The notes under the pieces were generated by a model, which was given only the letters and a program-made list of their open reading frames with translations, was not told the origin of the DNA and made no database searches. A stretch of 64,000 nucleotides of DNA. Origin: Scleropages formosus. Lineage: Eukaryota > Chordata > Actinopteri > Osteoglossiformes > Osteoglossidae. Positions within the stretch are counted from its first letter, which is position 1; every line of letters begins with the position of its first letter. Positions 23,201 to 32,653 of the stretch are shown one piece after another. The stretch lies in contig NC_041813.1 in NCBI RefSeq assembly GCF_900964775.1, positions 32,490,960 to 32,554,959 on the forward strand. The letters run 5' to 3'. Made by a program: the position numbers and the translations under genes.

Positions 23201-24679
23201 AACCAGCGGGGAGGGGGAACTGTGGGAGGAGTTCTGGACAGGGGGAGGGGCCACAGTGTAGAGGGGACTATGGAGAAAGACTACAAACAAAGAAGCCTTT
23301 GAACCTGCATTTGGAACCTGACAGCTTCACAGAGGTGGGTTTCCTGTAGCAGGATAGTGAGCAAGAGGAGATGGAAAGAACTTCAGTGGCGATGGACGCT
23401 CATTGGAGAAGCTGCAAAACTGTCCACCTCCAGCATGTTTCACTTACCGTGTGACATCAGGGGCAGTGATGGTTTTAACATTCTTCAGCATGGCTTGTAT
23501 CCAATGGCGGCGAATTCCTGAGGTCACAGCACTGAGGGTGACGGTGCCATCCTTTGTCTGTGTGAAGAATCACAGCCTGTGGTTACAGCTGCACTGACAG
23601 CAATGACCAAACTGCAATGAGCACACTGACAGTATGTACTTGGCACCCTGGTCAGAGCACATCAGCAAAGGATATTGTGAGCCAAACAAGTGCCACATAA
23701 ACACACTGACTCCATGTTACACTTCTGGTTTCACAGCTGAAGTTCCTCCAGACTCAGCAACAAACCACTGCATTTCTGGTCCAGCAGGAACACTGAAGTA
23801 GCAGCAACATAGCCTGACTCACATGGATCTGGAAGCCATAATTTCTCAGCACTGGGAACTCGGTGACATCGCAGCAGGTGGACAGGTCAACCTCGCCGTC
23901 CAAATCGCCCGTCTGGAACAGACGCGGACATGTTGTGTGTCGCAGTGAGCGGTCCAGTGGCCCACGGGCTCTTAAAGTGGTGCTGGAGTTTACCTCTTCC
24001 GCCACGGTGTCCCTGTACCATCTCAGGCTTCGGTCAGTGAGGACAAACCAGCGCTTCTTCCACTGAGGTATGTAAAGAGAAGTGTATCTATAATGAGAAA
24101 TTCAAGACGGAACGGTCAGGCAAAACAAACCGTCATGGAGCAGGTACTTACCACTCCACCATCAAAGAGCTTGGACAGCCAGCCCTTCTTGAAATTCAGC
24201 TGGTCGGGCTGCAGGGACGGAAGAGACGGGAAGTGCCCGATGCACATGAAGGAGATAGCGCATGAGTGTGGGTGTATGTGTATGAGTGTGTGTACACAGC
24301 CTGTGCAGAGCCCTCACTGTGCTGGACGACTCCATCAATCTGTGGTCCAGGGACTTGGTGCGTCTGACCCCCATGTGGGAGGATTGCAAGGTGCGGGACA
24401 TGGTGTGTTCCAAGCGGCCCTCTGGTGGACGTGCCTGCAAATTCGGAGTGGTTAATTAAGTAACAACTGCACTTCACATGTGGACGTTCATCAACAATTC
24501 AGCTGATGTTGGCGGTGGCGGTGGCTACAAGGTCGCAACGCAGAGGACCATGAGGTGGTACCTGCTGTTCAGAGTGCGCACTGCAGCTCTGGCGGGTGCC
24601 GTTAACAGAGGAGGAGACGTCCTCCCGCTTCCCTCTGCTGCCCTGCAGGGCCTCTAACTTGTCTGTGATGAGCGGGCGC
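14413..24679 (-). CDS. mprip: Myosin phosphatase Rho-interacting protein, long form with giant coiled-coil exon
   Basis: MPRIP (p116Rip) binds F-actin, RhoA and the myosin phosphatase and so helps set contractility. Visible exons on the minus strand are about 24562-24679, 24318-24434, 24152-24208, 23994-24062, 23823-23912, 23448-23557, 22610-23156, 17680-20715, 15728-15875, 15535-15637, 15284-15443, 15075-15182, 14768-14981, 14571-14653 and 14413-14484. The PH domain spans exons three to six ([54 protein letters not shown]). [12 protein letters not shown] matches the RSKTFDWAEF motif of MPRIP. The C-terminal coil carries [20 protein letters not shown] and [13 protein letters not shown], which favours MPRIP over TRIOBP. 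The end [19 protein letters not shown] matches the family terminus. One exon of 1,012 codons, almost all coiled coil rich in Gln and Glu, sits before [10 protein letters not shown]. The N-terminal PH domain of MPRIP was not found upstream. The tail before SLKEGLT is shorter than I recall for human. Confidence 0.93.
16240..16372 (+). repeat. Short SINE-like element, type 2, plus strand
   Basis: This mprip intron copy ends with TTTGGACAAAAGCATCTGCTAAATGAATAAA, the typical fish SINE tail. Its body (AGTCACATGTCCATAGCCATGTCTCTTT) is the reverse of the 8950 and 9205 copies. Confidence 0.6.
16745..17035 (-). promoter_or_regulatory. mprip: CpG-rich block, possible internal mprip promoter and first exon
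   Basis: Within the intron after the giant exon, a locally CpG-rich stretch contains a minus-strand ATG at about 16926. It opens a frame [19 protein letters not shown] and ends near 16758 at CAGG|GTAAAA, a fair donor. Splicing from that donor to the next known exon (15875) would not keep this frame. A short isoform could instead start at the methionine in GCTGCCATGGAG of exon 15728-15875, which has an excellent start context. I see no TATA box. This is a lead and not a proven promoter. Confidence 0.35.
17188..17395 (-). repeat. tRNA-derived SINE, type 3, near complete, with CA tail
   Basis: On the minus strand the head reads GGTGCGGTGGCGCAGTGGG, then GGGGTTCGTGTCCCGC, and the body reads GCGACGGACTGGCGTCCC, CCCTGTGTTGCCGGGTTAGG and CCCCGCGACCCCGTATGGGG, ending in a (TG)n run at 17190-17218. 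Sharp A and B boxes and little decay suggest a young copy. It lies in an mprip intron. Confidence 0.85.
20775..21025 (-). repeat. SINE, type 4, minus strand
   Basis: It opens with TTTACATTTAATCATTTAGCCCATGCTTTTCTCCAG (the reversed tail). It then has TGGAGCAAATTAGGTTAAAC, CTTGCTCAAGGGTACTATGGC and CAAACCTGTGCCCTTTGGGTCC, and ends ACCACAACACTACCAGGTGCCCC, which reads as a tRNA-like head on the minus strand. A related but shorter copy is at 26860-27000. Both lie in mprip introns or upstream of its visible exons. Confidence 0.6.
21412..21560 (+). repeat. tRNA-derived SINE, type 1, 5' part only
   Basis: The head reads GGTAGCGTAGCGCACAGCAC, then CTTGGGTTTGATCCCTGCTCAG, then GTTCATGTGTTCTCCCAGTC and GTGGGTTTCCTCCAGG. 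After that it stops matching the fuller type 1 copies, so it is 3' truncated. Confidence 0.65.
21561..22600. other. mprip: AT-rich mprip intron, nothing recognised
   Basis: This is part of the long intron between the exon 22610-23156 and the giant exon. It is AT-rich with no good coding stretch, no clear repeat family and no RNA gene that I can support. Confidence 0.5.
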
Positions 24680-25274
24680 CTGGTCAGGGTTCCAACACAC
24701 AAACACACATGTCTCTAAAATACATTCCTGTGTTCTTCATTTCAGACATTCAGTCAGACAGCAGACAGGAACAGTGGGAACACTCAAACGTCAGTGGAGT
24801 GGATACAGAAAGTGCCTTCTGTATGTTAGAGTATCTGTGCTGTGGACTGAGTGCATTGACCTGCAGGCAAGCCTGTGTTGTGCGTGACTGTGTTTGTGTC
24901 TGGGGGAATTAGGATTTAAATCTAGTTTAGGCAGCAGAGCTGAGCATCATGAGGAAGGAGCAAGACCATAGACCAAGCTGGAGAAAGAGAACATAAGGGA
25001 AGAAAAAAAAACAAAAAAGAGTAAAAACTGTTGAAGAGAACAACACTACATTTATTCATCTGGAAACATGCAGAAAGGAGAGTAAATATCAATAATAGTA
25101 AGATCATAAAGTATAAGCTTTGAGAACTTGCACCACAAACACACATTGCACAATGACATGCAGCTATTCACAGATGGCCCTAAAGAGCTACCAGTGACTT
25201 ACCATGAGACTTTCCATATGAACTATTATCTATGTGACTAGTGCAACAAACTTGTCTCTCACTGTCTACTTTAA

Positions 25275-25638
25275 CGCCAAACAGCAGCACAGTGAGTAGT
25301 GCTGCTGTCTCACAGCACCTGGGTGGTGTGAGAGGCTGTGGGTTCAATCCCCACTCAGTCTGTGTGGAGTTTGCATGTTCTCCCTGTGTCTGTGTGGGTT
25401 TCCTCCCACACTCCAAAGACGTGCTGTTCAGGTTCCCCCATAGTGTGTGTGTGTGTGTGTGTGTGTGACAGAGAGAGAGTGCGTTCCACTGATGTATGCA
25501 TGAGTGACCCATTATAAGTAGTATATCTAGCAGGGTAAGTCACCTTGGTGAATAAGGTGTGTGGGCTGGTAACACTACATAGAGTTAATTGGAAGTTGCT
25601 CTGGAGAAAAGCATCTGCTAAGTAAATAAATGTAAAAC
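25275..25638 (+). repeat. tRNA-derived SINE, type 1, full length
   Basis: This is the most complete type 1 copy, about 360 bp. The head has CAGCACAGTGAGTAGTGCTG and GTGGGTTCAATCCCCACTC. The central domain has GGAGTTTGCATGTTCTCCC and GGGTTTCCTCCCACACTCCA. A (GT)n run lies at 25445-25468. The 3' part has GTAGTATATCTAGCAGGGTA and the tail is GAGAAAAGCATCTGCTAAGT. The DNA from 25640 to 26370 is AT-rich with no gene seen. Confidence 0.85.
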
Positions 25639-26048
25639 TGTATGTACACAGACTCATCTTGATAGAAGTGTTTATTGAATAATGGCACAATTAAAACCAT
25701 GTTAGACATATTTTCTGAAGACTTTGTTTCATTATTTTGCTTATTTTTTCAAACAGACCGTAGGAGCAGGAATACACAATGTAGCAATACATTTGTACAG
25801 ATCAGATTCATTTGTTGCATTTAACTATTTCCAAAACTTCAAACTGAAAAATAAGTACTGAAGCTCAATGAAGGATTAAGAAATGATTAACTAAACATGA
25901 TAAAATGACATCAAATAAACATATTTAGAGACAGACCTCACAAAACAATATCCAGAGTAACCACTTACAAATGTGAACCTGATCTGTAATAGTCAATAAC
26001 TATACATACCTTGATATTATGTGGTAAACGAAGCAGAGAACATTGCAG

Positions 26049-26073
26049 GGGGGGGGGGGGGGGGGGGGGGGGG
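26049..26073 (+). repeat. Poly-G run
   Basis: About 25 consecutive G bases. Such runs are often miscounted in assemblies, so the true length is uncertain. Confidence 0.95.
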
Positions 26074-26382
26074 ACACATTACAAGTGATATTTGTGGCAG
26101 ACAGGAGCCTGGAAACAGTCACTCCCTACTGGCATTCACAGCTGCACCTGGTGTGGGGTTCTTAAGAGATAGCGAGCACCAGGTGCGGCCAATTCAGAAA
26201 AATGAGGACTTCAAAAAGACAAACTGGAGAGTATATAACTTTATATAAGATGTCACTGTACTTGTTCATTAGTTGTTAAACATATTCTTCTCCACACTCA
26301 AGGTGTGTGAGGAATGTGCAAGTACAGAGAGTGTGAGTGTGTGTGTGTGTGTGTGTGTGCGTGCGCGTGCGTGCTCTCCCAC

Positions 26383-26580
26383 CTGGACTCCAGGCTAAAG
26401 AGCTGCTCCTTCTGGGCATCCTGCTGACCCATTTGCAGGGTCCTGAGCACACCTCCCAGCTGGGTGTACATCCTGACTCCTCCCCAATAAGGCCCTGCCC
26501 ACCCTGACATCTCCTCACTGGGGGTCCTGTACCTGTGGGGTATTTCTGGGTTGCTCCTCTCCTGGCCTTCTTCTCCCTGC
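26383..26580 (-). CDS. mprip: Two probable upstream mprip exons
   Basis: Two minus-strand blocks, 26533-26580 and 26383-26517, have AG/GT borders. Their phases fit each other and fit the next exon at 24679. The joined reading is QGEEGQERSNPEIPH, then SEEMSGWAGPYWGG, MYTQLGGVLRTLQMGQQDAQ and EQLFSLES, leading into [12 protein letters not shown]. This matches the position, though only loosely the sequence, of the linker between the two PH domains of MPRIP. The phase match at three joints is the main support. A further candidate start lies upstream at 27311 (ACCATGG context, MASQDEEEHRGG), but its phase does not fit directly. Confidence 0.55.
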
Positions 26581-26859
26581 CTGTGTGCACCAAGACTTCT
26601 TCCCGAACAATCTGATCATGAGAACAGAGCCAGAGAGGGGCAGTGAGGACATACAGCAAAACACACACACACACACACCTCTGACTAGAGCAGGGGGAGA
26701 TGGGATGTGAACCACAATCAACATGGAGGTAGTGATCACAGAGTCAAACGGTGAAGAGGCGGTATACGTGATGCCGGGAGGGAGGCCTAGTGTCTTTGTG
26801 GGAGTGATTTTTCCCCCATGACCGACAACAATTCCCACTCTTTTCTGCTACTTTTCTCC

Positions 26860-27000
26860 AAAGTGACGTACATTGATTTCCCAGCTGGGTAGTTTTTGGT
26901 GTTCTAATCCAGGGTAACTAACTGGATCAAAGGGAGGTAGGATTCGAACCAAGGTGCTTTGAGTAGAAGGCAGCAGCTCTAATCATGACATCTCACCTGC
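26860..27000 (-). repeat. SINE, type 4, short copy
   Basis: It contains TTTTCTCCAAAGTGACGTACA, the reversed tail region, then GGTTCGAATCCTACCTCCC on the minus strand, which is a B-box-like stretch. It is a shorter relative of 20775-21025. Confidence 0.45.
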
Positions 27001-27439
27001 TGTATGCTCTAATGTCTTTAGGTTGAGGGTAGGGCTAGGGGTACGGTCAAGTTCAGCACACGGCTCACAGGCAGCACCTCACACCCCACAGGGCTCTAAT
27101 CCCACTGGGGCATCACAACCACACAGCTGCTGTCTGAGGGACGTGGACTGAAGGAGTGGACATGAGACACACAGGGTAGCACACACTGACAGTGACAGTA
27201 ACACAGTAACTGAGTGCGAGGCCCACCTGTGTGTGTGCTGTGTGTGGGGAACCCATGTCCCGGTGATGCGCCCACTCCTCCTCTGTGCTCCTCCTCATCC
27301 TGCGATGCCATGGTCCCTGCTGTAGACGACGGTGCTCCAGCCAGGGCACAGCAAGTGTGTGTGGGAGCTCTGCATTGCTGGACAGGATGGTGACAGGAAG
27401 CCCCTCCTCCACTTGAGAGACCCCCTCCTACATACACAC

Positions 27440-28140
27440 GTGTCCTTTAATGCTCCAGTAGAGCTGTGCAGTTAATAGCATTACTAAGTTACTGTATTTC
27501 ACCACAGGTGTCCAGCAGCTCCTCACTCTGTGGGCTCCAGCTGCACCACAGAGAATAGCTGCAGCAACGTGCGTGCTTGTTCCTCTCTCTCTCTTTCTCT
27601 CACACACACACGTGCACACAGTGGCCGCACGACCTGAGTAGTGGTCAGTGTGTCTGTGAGCCCCTTCCTCTGCCCCTGTGTGCTGCTGTGGGTTACAGCA
27701 TTAAGGCCTCCTATCACCTGCGCAACAGAAAGACACGCACATGCACAGAGCTGCTCACCGTGTCACTAACGATGTTGGACACTAGTCCCCAGGGATTGGC
27801 TTGGTGCCCCATCCCATCTGGTGTGAAAAGGCCCCTAATCCCCCAGTTCCTGGATTAGCTTCAGGCTTATGACACTTTTCTGGAGCACAGGGATGAGTGC
27901 TGTTCTGATGGCTCCACACACTCTGCAAGTTTGATTGTAGCCTTGCATCATGGAGCACTTCCTGGTGACACTGCCTTGAGGCACAGTGATGGCTGGGACA
28001 CAGAGACAGGGCATAGTAACCGAGGACCTTGCAAAGTATGAACCCCACGTAGTTCCACTGGACAGCGACCTCATCAAGACATATGTGGTGTATACAACAC
28101 TGTAGGAACATGCGTTCCTCCCATAAGGGGGTTAATTAGG
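27440..28140. other. No confirmed gene, unrecognised open frames
   Basis: If mprip follows the human layout, its first PH-domain exons would lie here or further right, but none of the expected motifs was found. A minus-strand open frame at 27835-28077 (beginning MMRSLSSGTTWGSYF) matches nothing I know and may belong to a repeat. A CT/CA-rich stretch lies at 27580-27615. Confidence 0.4.
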
Positions 28141-28149
28141 TAAATATAC

Positions 28150-28515
28150 TTGCTTATTTATTTAGCAGACACTTTTCTCCAAAGCAGCTTACAATGGATA
28201 CTATGTAGTGTTACCACCCTACACACCTTATTCACCAAGGTGACTTACCCTGCTAGATACATTACTTACAATGGGTCACTCATCCATACACCAGTGAAAC
28301 ATACTTTCTCTGTGTCACACACACTGTGGGTGAACCTGAACAGGCACCTCTTTGGACTGTGGGAAGAAACCAGAGCACCCGGAGGAAACCCACACAGACA
28401 CGGGAAGAACATGCAAACTTCACACAGACTGAGGGGGGATCAAACCCACGTTCTCTCACACCACCCAGGCGCTGTGAGACAGCAGTGGTACTTGCTGTGC
28501 CACCATGCCACCATC
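28150..28515 (-). repeat. tRNA-derived SINE, type 1, full length, minus strand
   Basis: It begins TTATTTAGCAGACACTTTTCTCC and runs through ACCTTATTCACCAAGGTGAC, CTAGATACATTACTTACAATGG and GAACATGCAAACTTCACACAG to a tRNA-like head ending near 28515. The order mirrors 25275-25638. Confidence 0.85.
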
Positions 28516-28534
28516 TACCTAACTTTCCTTTCAG

Positions 28535-28800
28535 AATCAGAAACAGAATGAGTTTTATTGGCCAAATGTGCTGATGCATAGAAGGAATTTGCTGTGGTTC
28601 TAGGTGCCTCCAGCATTTACAGACAAGCAAAACTCATTTACATAACTTATATATGTATTTATCTCTGTGTCTTCAATGTATGTATATGTGTGTGTGTTAT
28701 GTGTATGTGTGTTTTACATTGTGTGCTGGTGTAACCAGAAAAAATTTCCCTCTGGGATTAGCAAAGTTTCATTCATCCATTAATTCATTCATTCATCTTG
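28535..28800 (+). mobile_element. Probable LINE 3' end with ATTC tail
   Basis: The stretch begins CAGAATCAGAAACAGAATGAG and TTTTATTGGCCAAATGTGCTG, and ends AATTTCCCTCTGGGATTAG..AAAGTTTCATTCATCC with an (ATTC)n tail. I recall such sequences as 3' ends of fish non-LTR elements, but I cannot name the family. Confidence 0.4.
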
Positions 28801-29229
28801 TGAAATCCCTCAGGTAGGCAGAATCCCTTTGTGAATACTATGTACATTAATTGCTTTTGAAAAAAATCAGCTCCCAGACAAAAAATAGTCGGTGAGAACG
28901 TGTCAATCAGAGACGGGTGCATAATCAGCAGGGGACAAAGCTTTAGCTGGGACCAGAGAGCATGACTCTCCATGACTGTCCCCTCTGGGGTTTGGAGCAG
29001 CTAACCCCTGAGCACAGGTATACTCTACAGTGAGGAGGTGCAACACAAGCAGCAGATCAGCATGTTATAGCTGAGAAGTCATATGACACCTTACATGTGA
29101 AAACCCTGAACAGTATTTACTTGCAAAGACCGTGTTGCAAACACACTTTCAAAATACAATCAAGTCCTGAAAGCAAAACTGAAATGAAGTGCAGAGTCTT
29201 GGAAAGACACATTTATTATATGCGTGTCC

Positions 29230-29312
29230 CCTCTCCCTTCAGCCTTGCGCCCTGTGTTGCTGGGTTAGGTTCCGGCTTGCCGCAGCCCTACTCGGGACAA
29301 GTGGCTGGAGAC
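29230..29312 (+). repeat. tRNA-derived SINE, type 3, 3' fragment
   Basis: The fragment reads GCCCTGTGTTGCTGGGTTAGG and CCCTACTCGGGACAAGTGGC, the 3' half of the family seen at 17188-17395. Confidence 0.65.
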
Positions 29313-29339
29313 AGTGTTGCGTGTGTATTCATATATGGT

Positions 29340-29745
29340 TATTCCAAGCATCAGATTGCTAAACTGAAATTGAAGATTTCATACAAAGGTGTCCATTACT
29401 GTCTTGAGAGAAGAGGGCCAACTGGATCTAACCAGGAGAGAAAAAGAAGGGGGAGGCCCAGATGCACAACTGCACAAGGAGATAAGTACATCAGAGTCTG
29501 TAGTTTGAGAAACAGGTACCTTACAGGTCATCAGTTGGCTGCTTCATATAGAACATGCCAAATACCAGTCATCTGCAACACTAAAGACTTAGTCTCATCC
29601 GTCCATAATGCTCTTTTCCAGTAATCTGCCATCTGATGTCTGTGTTCTTTTGCCCATTTTAATATTTCTTTTATTTGCCAGTTTCCTTTGTAAAAAATCT
29701 TCAGTTTTTTTGGCAATTTGACACATCATGATGATCATGATGGAA
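29340..29745. mobile_element. Tc1-like transposon mosaic, two fragments in opposite orientation
   Basis: From about 29365 to 29565 the plus strand resembles the N-terminal part of Tc1-like transposase genes (GGGGGAGGCCCAGATGCACAAC, then ATCAGAGTCTGTAGTTTGAG). From about 29570 to 29720 the minus strand encodes LKWAKEHRHQMADYWKRALW and TDETK, the middle of the same protein type, where the first catalytic Asp lies. The two parts therefore face each other. The copy cannot encode a working transposase. The 29100-29230 stretch before it holds nothing recognised. Confidence 0.75.
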
Positions 29746-29929
29746 TTGCCTTAATTTTGAAATATATTGTTGTATTGTATAATAAATACACTTTTGTTTC
29801 ATCTGTGATTTATAATAATGAGTTGGGAATTAGCAGACCGCACTAGTCAGCCTAAAACCAAAATTCTTTACGGAAACCATGAAACTCAAATGTAAAACAG
29901 AAATTTAAATAAATACATTTTCTGAACCG

Positions 29930-30030
29930 CAACGCCAGTCCGCCGCAAAGCATCCTGAGCGAAACTCGAATCCTAGATCCACTGGAGAGCAGGACCCAGG
30001 CCAACCCATTGCGCTACTGCTCCCCCTAAA
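29930..30030 (-). repeat. tRNA-derived SINE, type 3, 5' fragment
   Basis: The minus strand reads GGTAGCGCAATGGGTTGGCC..GGGTCCTGCTCTCCAGTGG and CGAGTTTCGCTCAGGATGC, the head of the type 3 family with an older, mutated B box. Confidence 0.65.
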
Positions 30031-30109
30031 TAAATACTGACACGTGTAATTAAAAACTACAATAAAGGTCCGTCGCTTTGTGATGACATAAGCCACGTAC
30101 GTTCAACGT

Positions 30110-30376
30110 AAGCACGCTGGGGAGACGCAGTACAGGAAGTGATGGAGTGAGAATTCCCTTTGCTATCAATAGTATATGTTGGGAGCGTAAACGGTGGGAA
30201 AAGCGTGCGTTGGCTATTGAAAGGAAGCCCGATTGTCGGCGGAGGGCTGTAAAAACACGGTAATGAGGGAGGGGAGGCCGTGCGGTGTGTTGCTTCGACA
30301 CCGTTTGTAGCCTAGTAGGAAGTGAACATGACTCGCGTCTCCACCACCATCCTCCTGTGAACAACGGCGGGTCGAG
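30110..30376 (+). promoter_or_regulatory. dcun1d3: Putative dcun1d3 promoter and untranslated first exon
   Basis: A region with raised CpG holds ACAGGAAGTG, an ETS-type site, near 30131. It ends at GTCGAG|GTAAGAG (30376), an excellent donor. The next clear acceptor on this strand before the dcun1d3 start codon is TTTCTTGCAG at 32593. An untranslated exon 1 here with a 2.2-kb first intron would fit. No transcript evidence is available. Confidence 0.35.
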
Positions 30377-30585
30377 GTAAGAGAGCAGAGTGCGCGCGCG
30401 TGACTCTGGAAAAACAGAAGAAAACTAAACTGAAATCCCCAGTTAGTAACCTGCGAGGAGTGTGCAGCACACGGTTGTGTGTGTGTGTGTGTCTGTCCAG
30501 CTGCATTTTCAGGTGTGTTCCCTGGAAGTTCGGTGTTCCTCCTACTGCCAACCCAACGACCGACGCGGCGAGTAGTAGTGCTGTG

Positions 30586-30586
30586 G

Positions 30587-30654
<68 letters not shown>

Positions 30655-30658
30655 CTCT
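30586..30658 (+). repeat. (CT)n microsatellite followed by (GT)n
   Basis: A pure CT tract of about 60 bases is followed after a few T bases by (GT)n. It lies just downstream of the putative dcun1d3 first exon. The tract keeps all frames open, which explains the SLSLSL and EREREREREER reading frames across it. Confidence 0.95.
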
Positions 30659-30799
30659 GTGTGTGTGTGTGTGAAAAACACACTGCAGGACAAAAATGAC
30701 CATGAGCCATGTGATGATGAAAATGTAACCAGTGACTGACAATGTGTCTCTGCTGCCCTCGCCCTTCCTTGGTGCTCTTTGCTGACAAGACAGAGTTTG

Positions 30800-31616
30800 G
30801 TCTCAGTTTCACTGCTGTACCTGAGTAGTTTTGGTGTACTTTGCTCTGCTCTGACCGCTCATCCCTCTAGCTGACTTTCCCACTCCAGTGTGTACATCAC
30901 CACCCGCCAAGGAAAGTGCACGATAACCGTGTAGTTAATTCTTATTGTTTAAAAACTTTTCAGTAACACCAAGTAGTTAAGTGACGGGTAAAGCCTTAGG
31001 GTACTCGTGTCATTTACACTGGTATCTAGTACTAACGCGACAAACGGGACAGTACTAGAATTGCCGCGTGTCTGGATGCAAGTCTGTCCTACAGTTGTTG
31101 TTCTCGGAGATGTACGTTCGTTGCTTCGGTCCACCAAGGAGGAGGAAAGCATCCGTTAAATTAATACAGTCAAGTACAGACATGTTACATGTCGTGTACG
31201 TGTAGGGAGAACTTCTCTGTTGCATCCATGTGCCACACTTTGCTCCAGGACACTTGACGTGAAATCGTTGCACAGGGAGCAGGTACAGTCTGTGTGTCAC
31301 GCGTTTCTGAACACAGTGCTCCTGCTCCAGTTTGCAATGAGGCGACTTTTGCGGAGGAGACTTCTCGTACCGTGCAGGTGATACCATCATTATGGCAGGC
31401 TGCGAGTGGCAGAACTCATCCCTGCCATGTGGGTGGGCGTGTTTGCCGTGTTGAGTGTGTTATCTGCGCGCTATTCTAGAGGACAGCAGAGTGGAACAGC
31501 ATTCTGGATTCTGGACTAAGCTTATGTAAACAGTGGCAGCAGACGTGCAAATTCCTCTGTGGAGGCACCGCCTGTCCCAGCCACAGCTATCTAGATGTAA
31601 ATATACCTGTGACATA

Positions 31617-31666
<50 letters not shown>

Positions 31667-32590
31667 CGGGCACTCGCCTGTTGCAGCTGTCACTTTCTTG
31701 CCCTTGCCTGTGGTCCTCTGCTGCTTCGCAGCCATCCGGGTCGCATAACCACAGCTCCCAGGGCTGCAAGGCTGCAGGTAGCAGTGTCCCACCGCACACT
31801 GCTGCTGCTCTTCTGTCCACTGGCTGCTTTAACTCTGGTTATTCATCTATAAGCAGCAGCATTGTGCACCTGTAACTACAGTGCCTGCACATGCTGAACT
31901 GTGTGTGAACACAAGCGTAAGTAAGGCCGTTAACAGTCACGCTTCTTTGCCGGTATTTTGAGCCGCTCGCACAGCTGCAGCTTCACCATTCCATCTCACA
32001 ATTCAAGGGTATAACAGCAGCACCCTCCTTGGTACTGTGCTGCTGCGGAGGGCTCAATGAACATGACTATTGTTGTGGTACTTCCTTGCGCAGTTAAGTG
32101 TCTCCTCCTCAGTGAAGTGTGCACACATTCTCTCTTTCTCACACACACACACACACACACACAACCCTCCTCCTCTGTGGTTGTTTTCTATCATTTCTGT
32201 CACTGAAAGTTGACTCATTCCAGAGATACTGATTGTTTGCGACCAAGCCGACATCCCATTGGCCCCTTTCATTGCCTGTATATTGTTTGCTTTATTTAAA
32301 GGTATAAAGTACTTTGGTATTTCATCCCCATCCTTTGGTGGCTCAGGTTGTAGAGCAGGCCTGTTCGTGTCTGTCCTCCACTGGGACGGGCGTCACTCCT
32401 CAGGTTCCGTGCAAAGAGGAAGTCTGGGATTCCTGCTGTTTGCTGCGGCTCTTCACTGGTCAAATGGGAAACAGAGGTCAGGGCTTTGAGGCGGGTGACA
32501 GTCAACGAGCGATGGGCTGCACGGGGAAGCCATTGTCGGTTGGGCATGATGGCAGCGTTTGCTTTGAGTTAGTCTCCTGTTGTTTCTTGC
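30800..32590. other. Intron or upstream region of dcun1d3, no other gene seen
   Basis: It contains a (TG)n run at 31620-31661 and (CA)n at 32140-32163. I see no coding exon with good borders on either strand. It most likely is the first intron of dcun1d3. Confidence 0.5.
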
Positions 32591-32653
32591 AGCTCCTGAT
32601 GGCATGCTGAGGTCCGCTGGCCCCCCGTGGCTCAGCTGGGTTGGAGCACCAAG

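Noticed and set aside
22816-23349. Plus-strand open frame of 177 codons
   Set aside because: It is antisense to the 547-base mprip exon carrying [12 protein letters not shown], which has family support and good borders.
30214-30812. Open frames rich in E-R-E-R or S-L-S-L
   Set aside because: They are translations of the (CT)n microsatellite.
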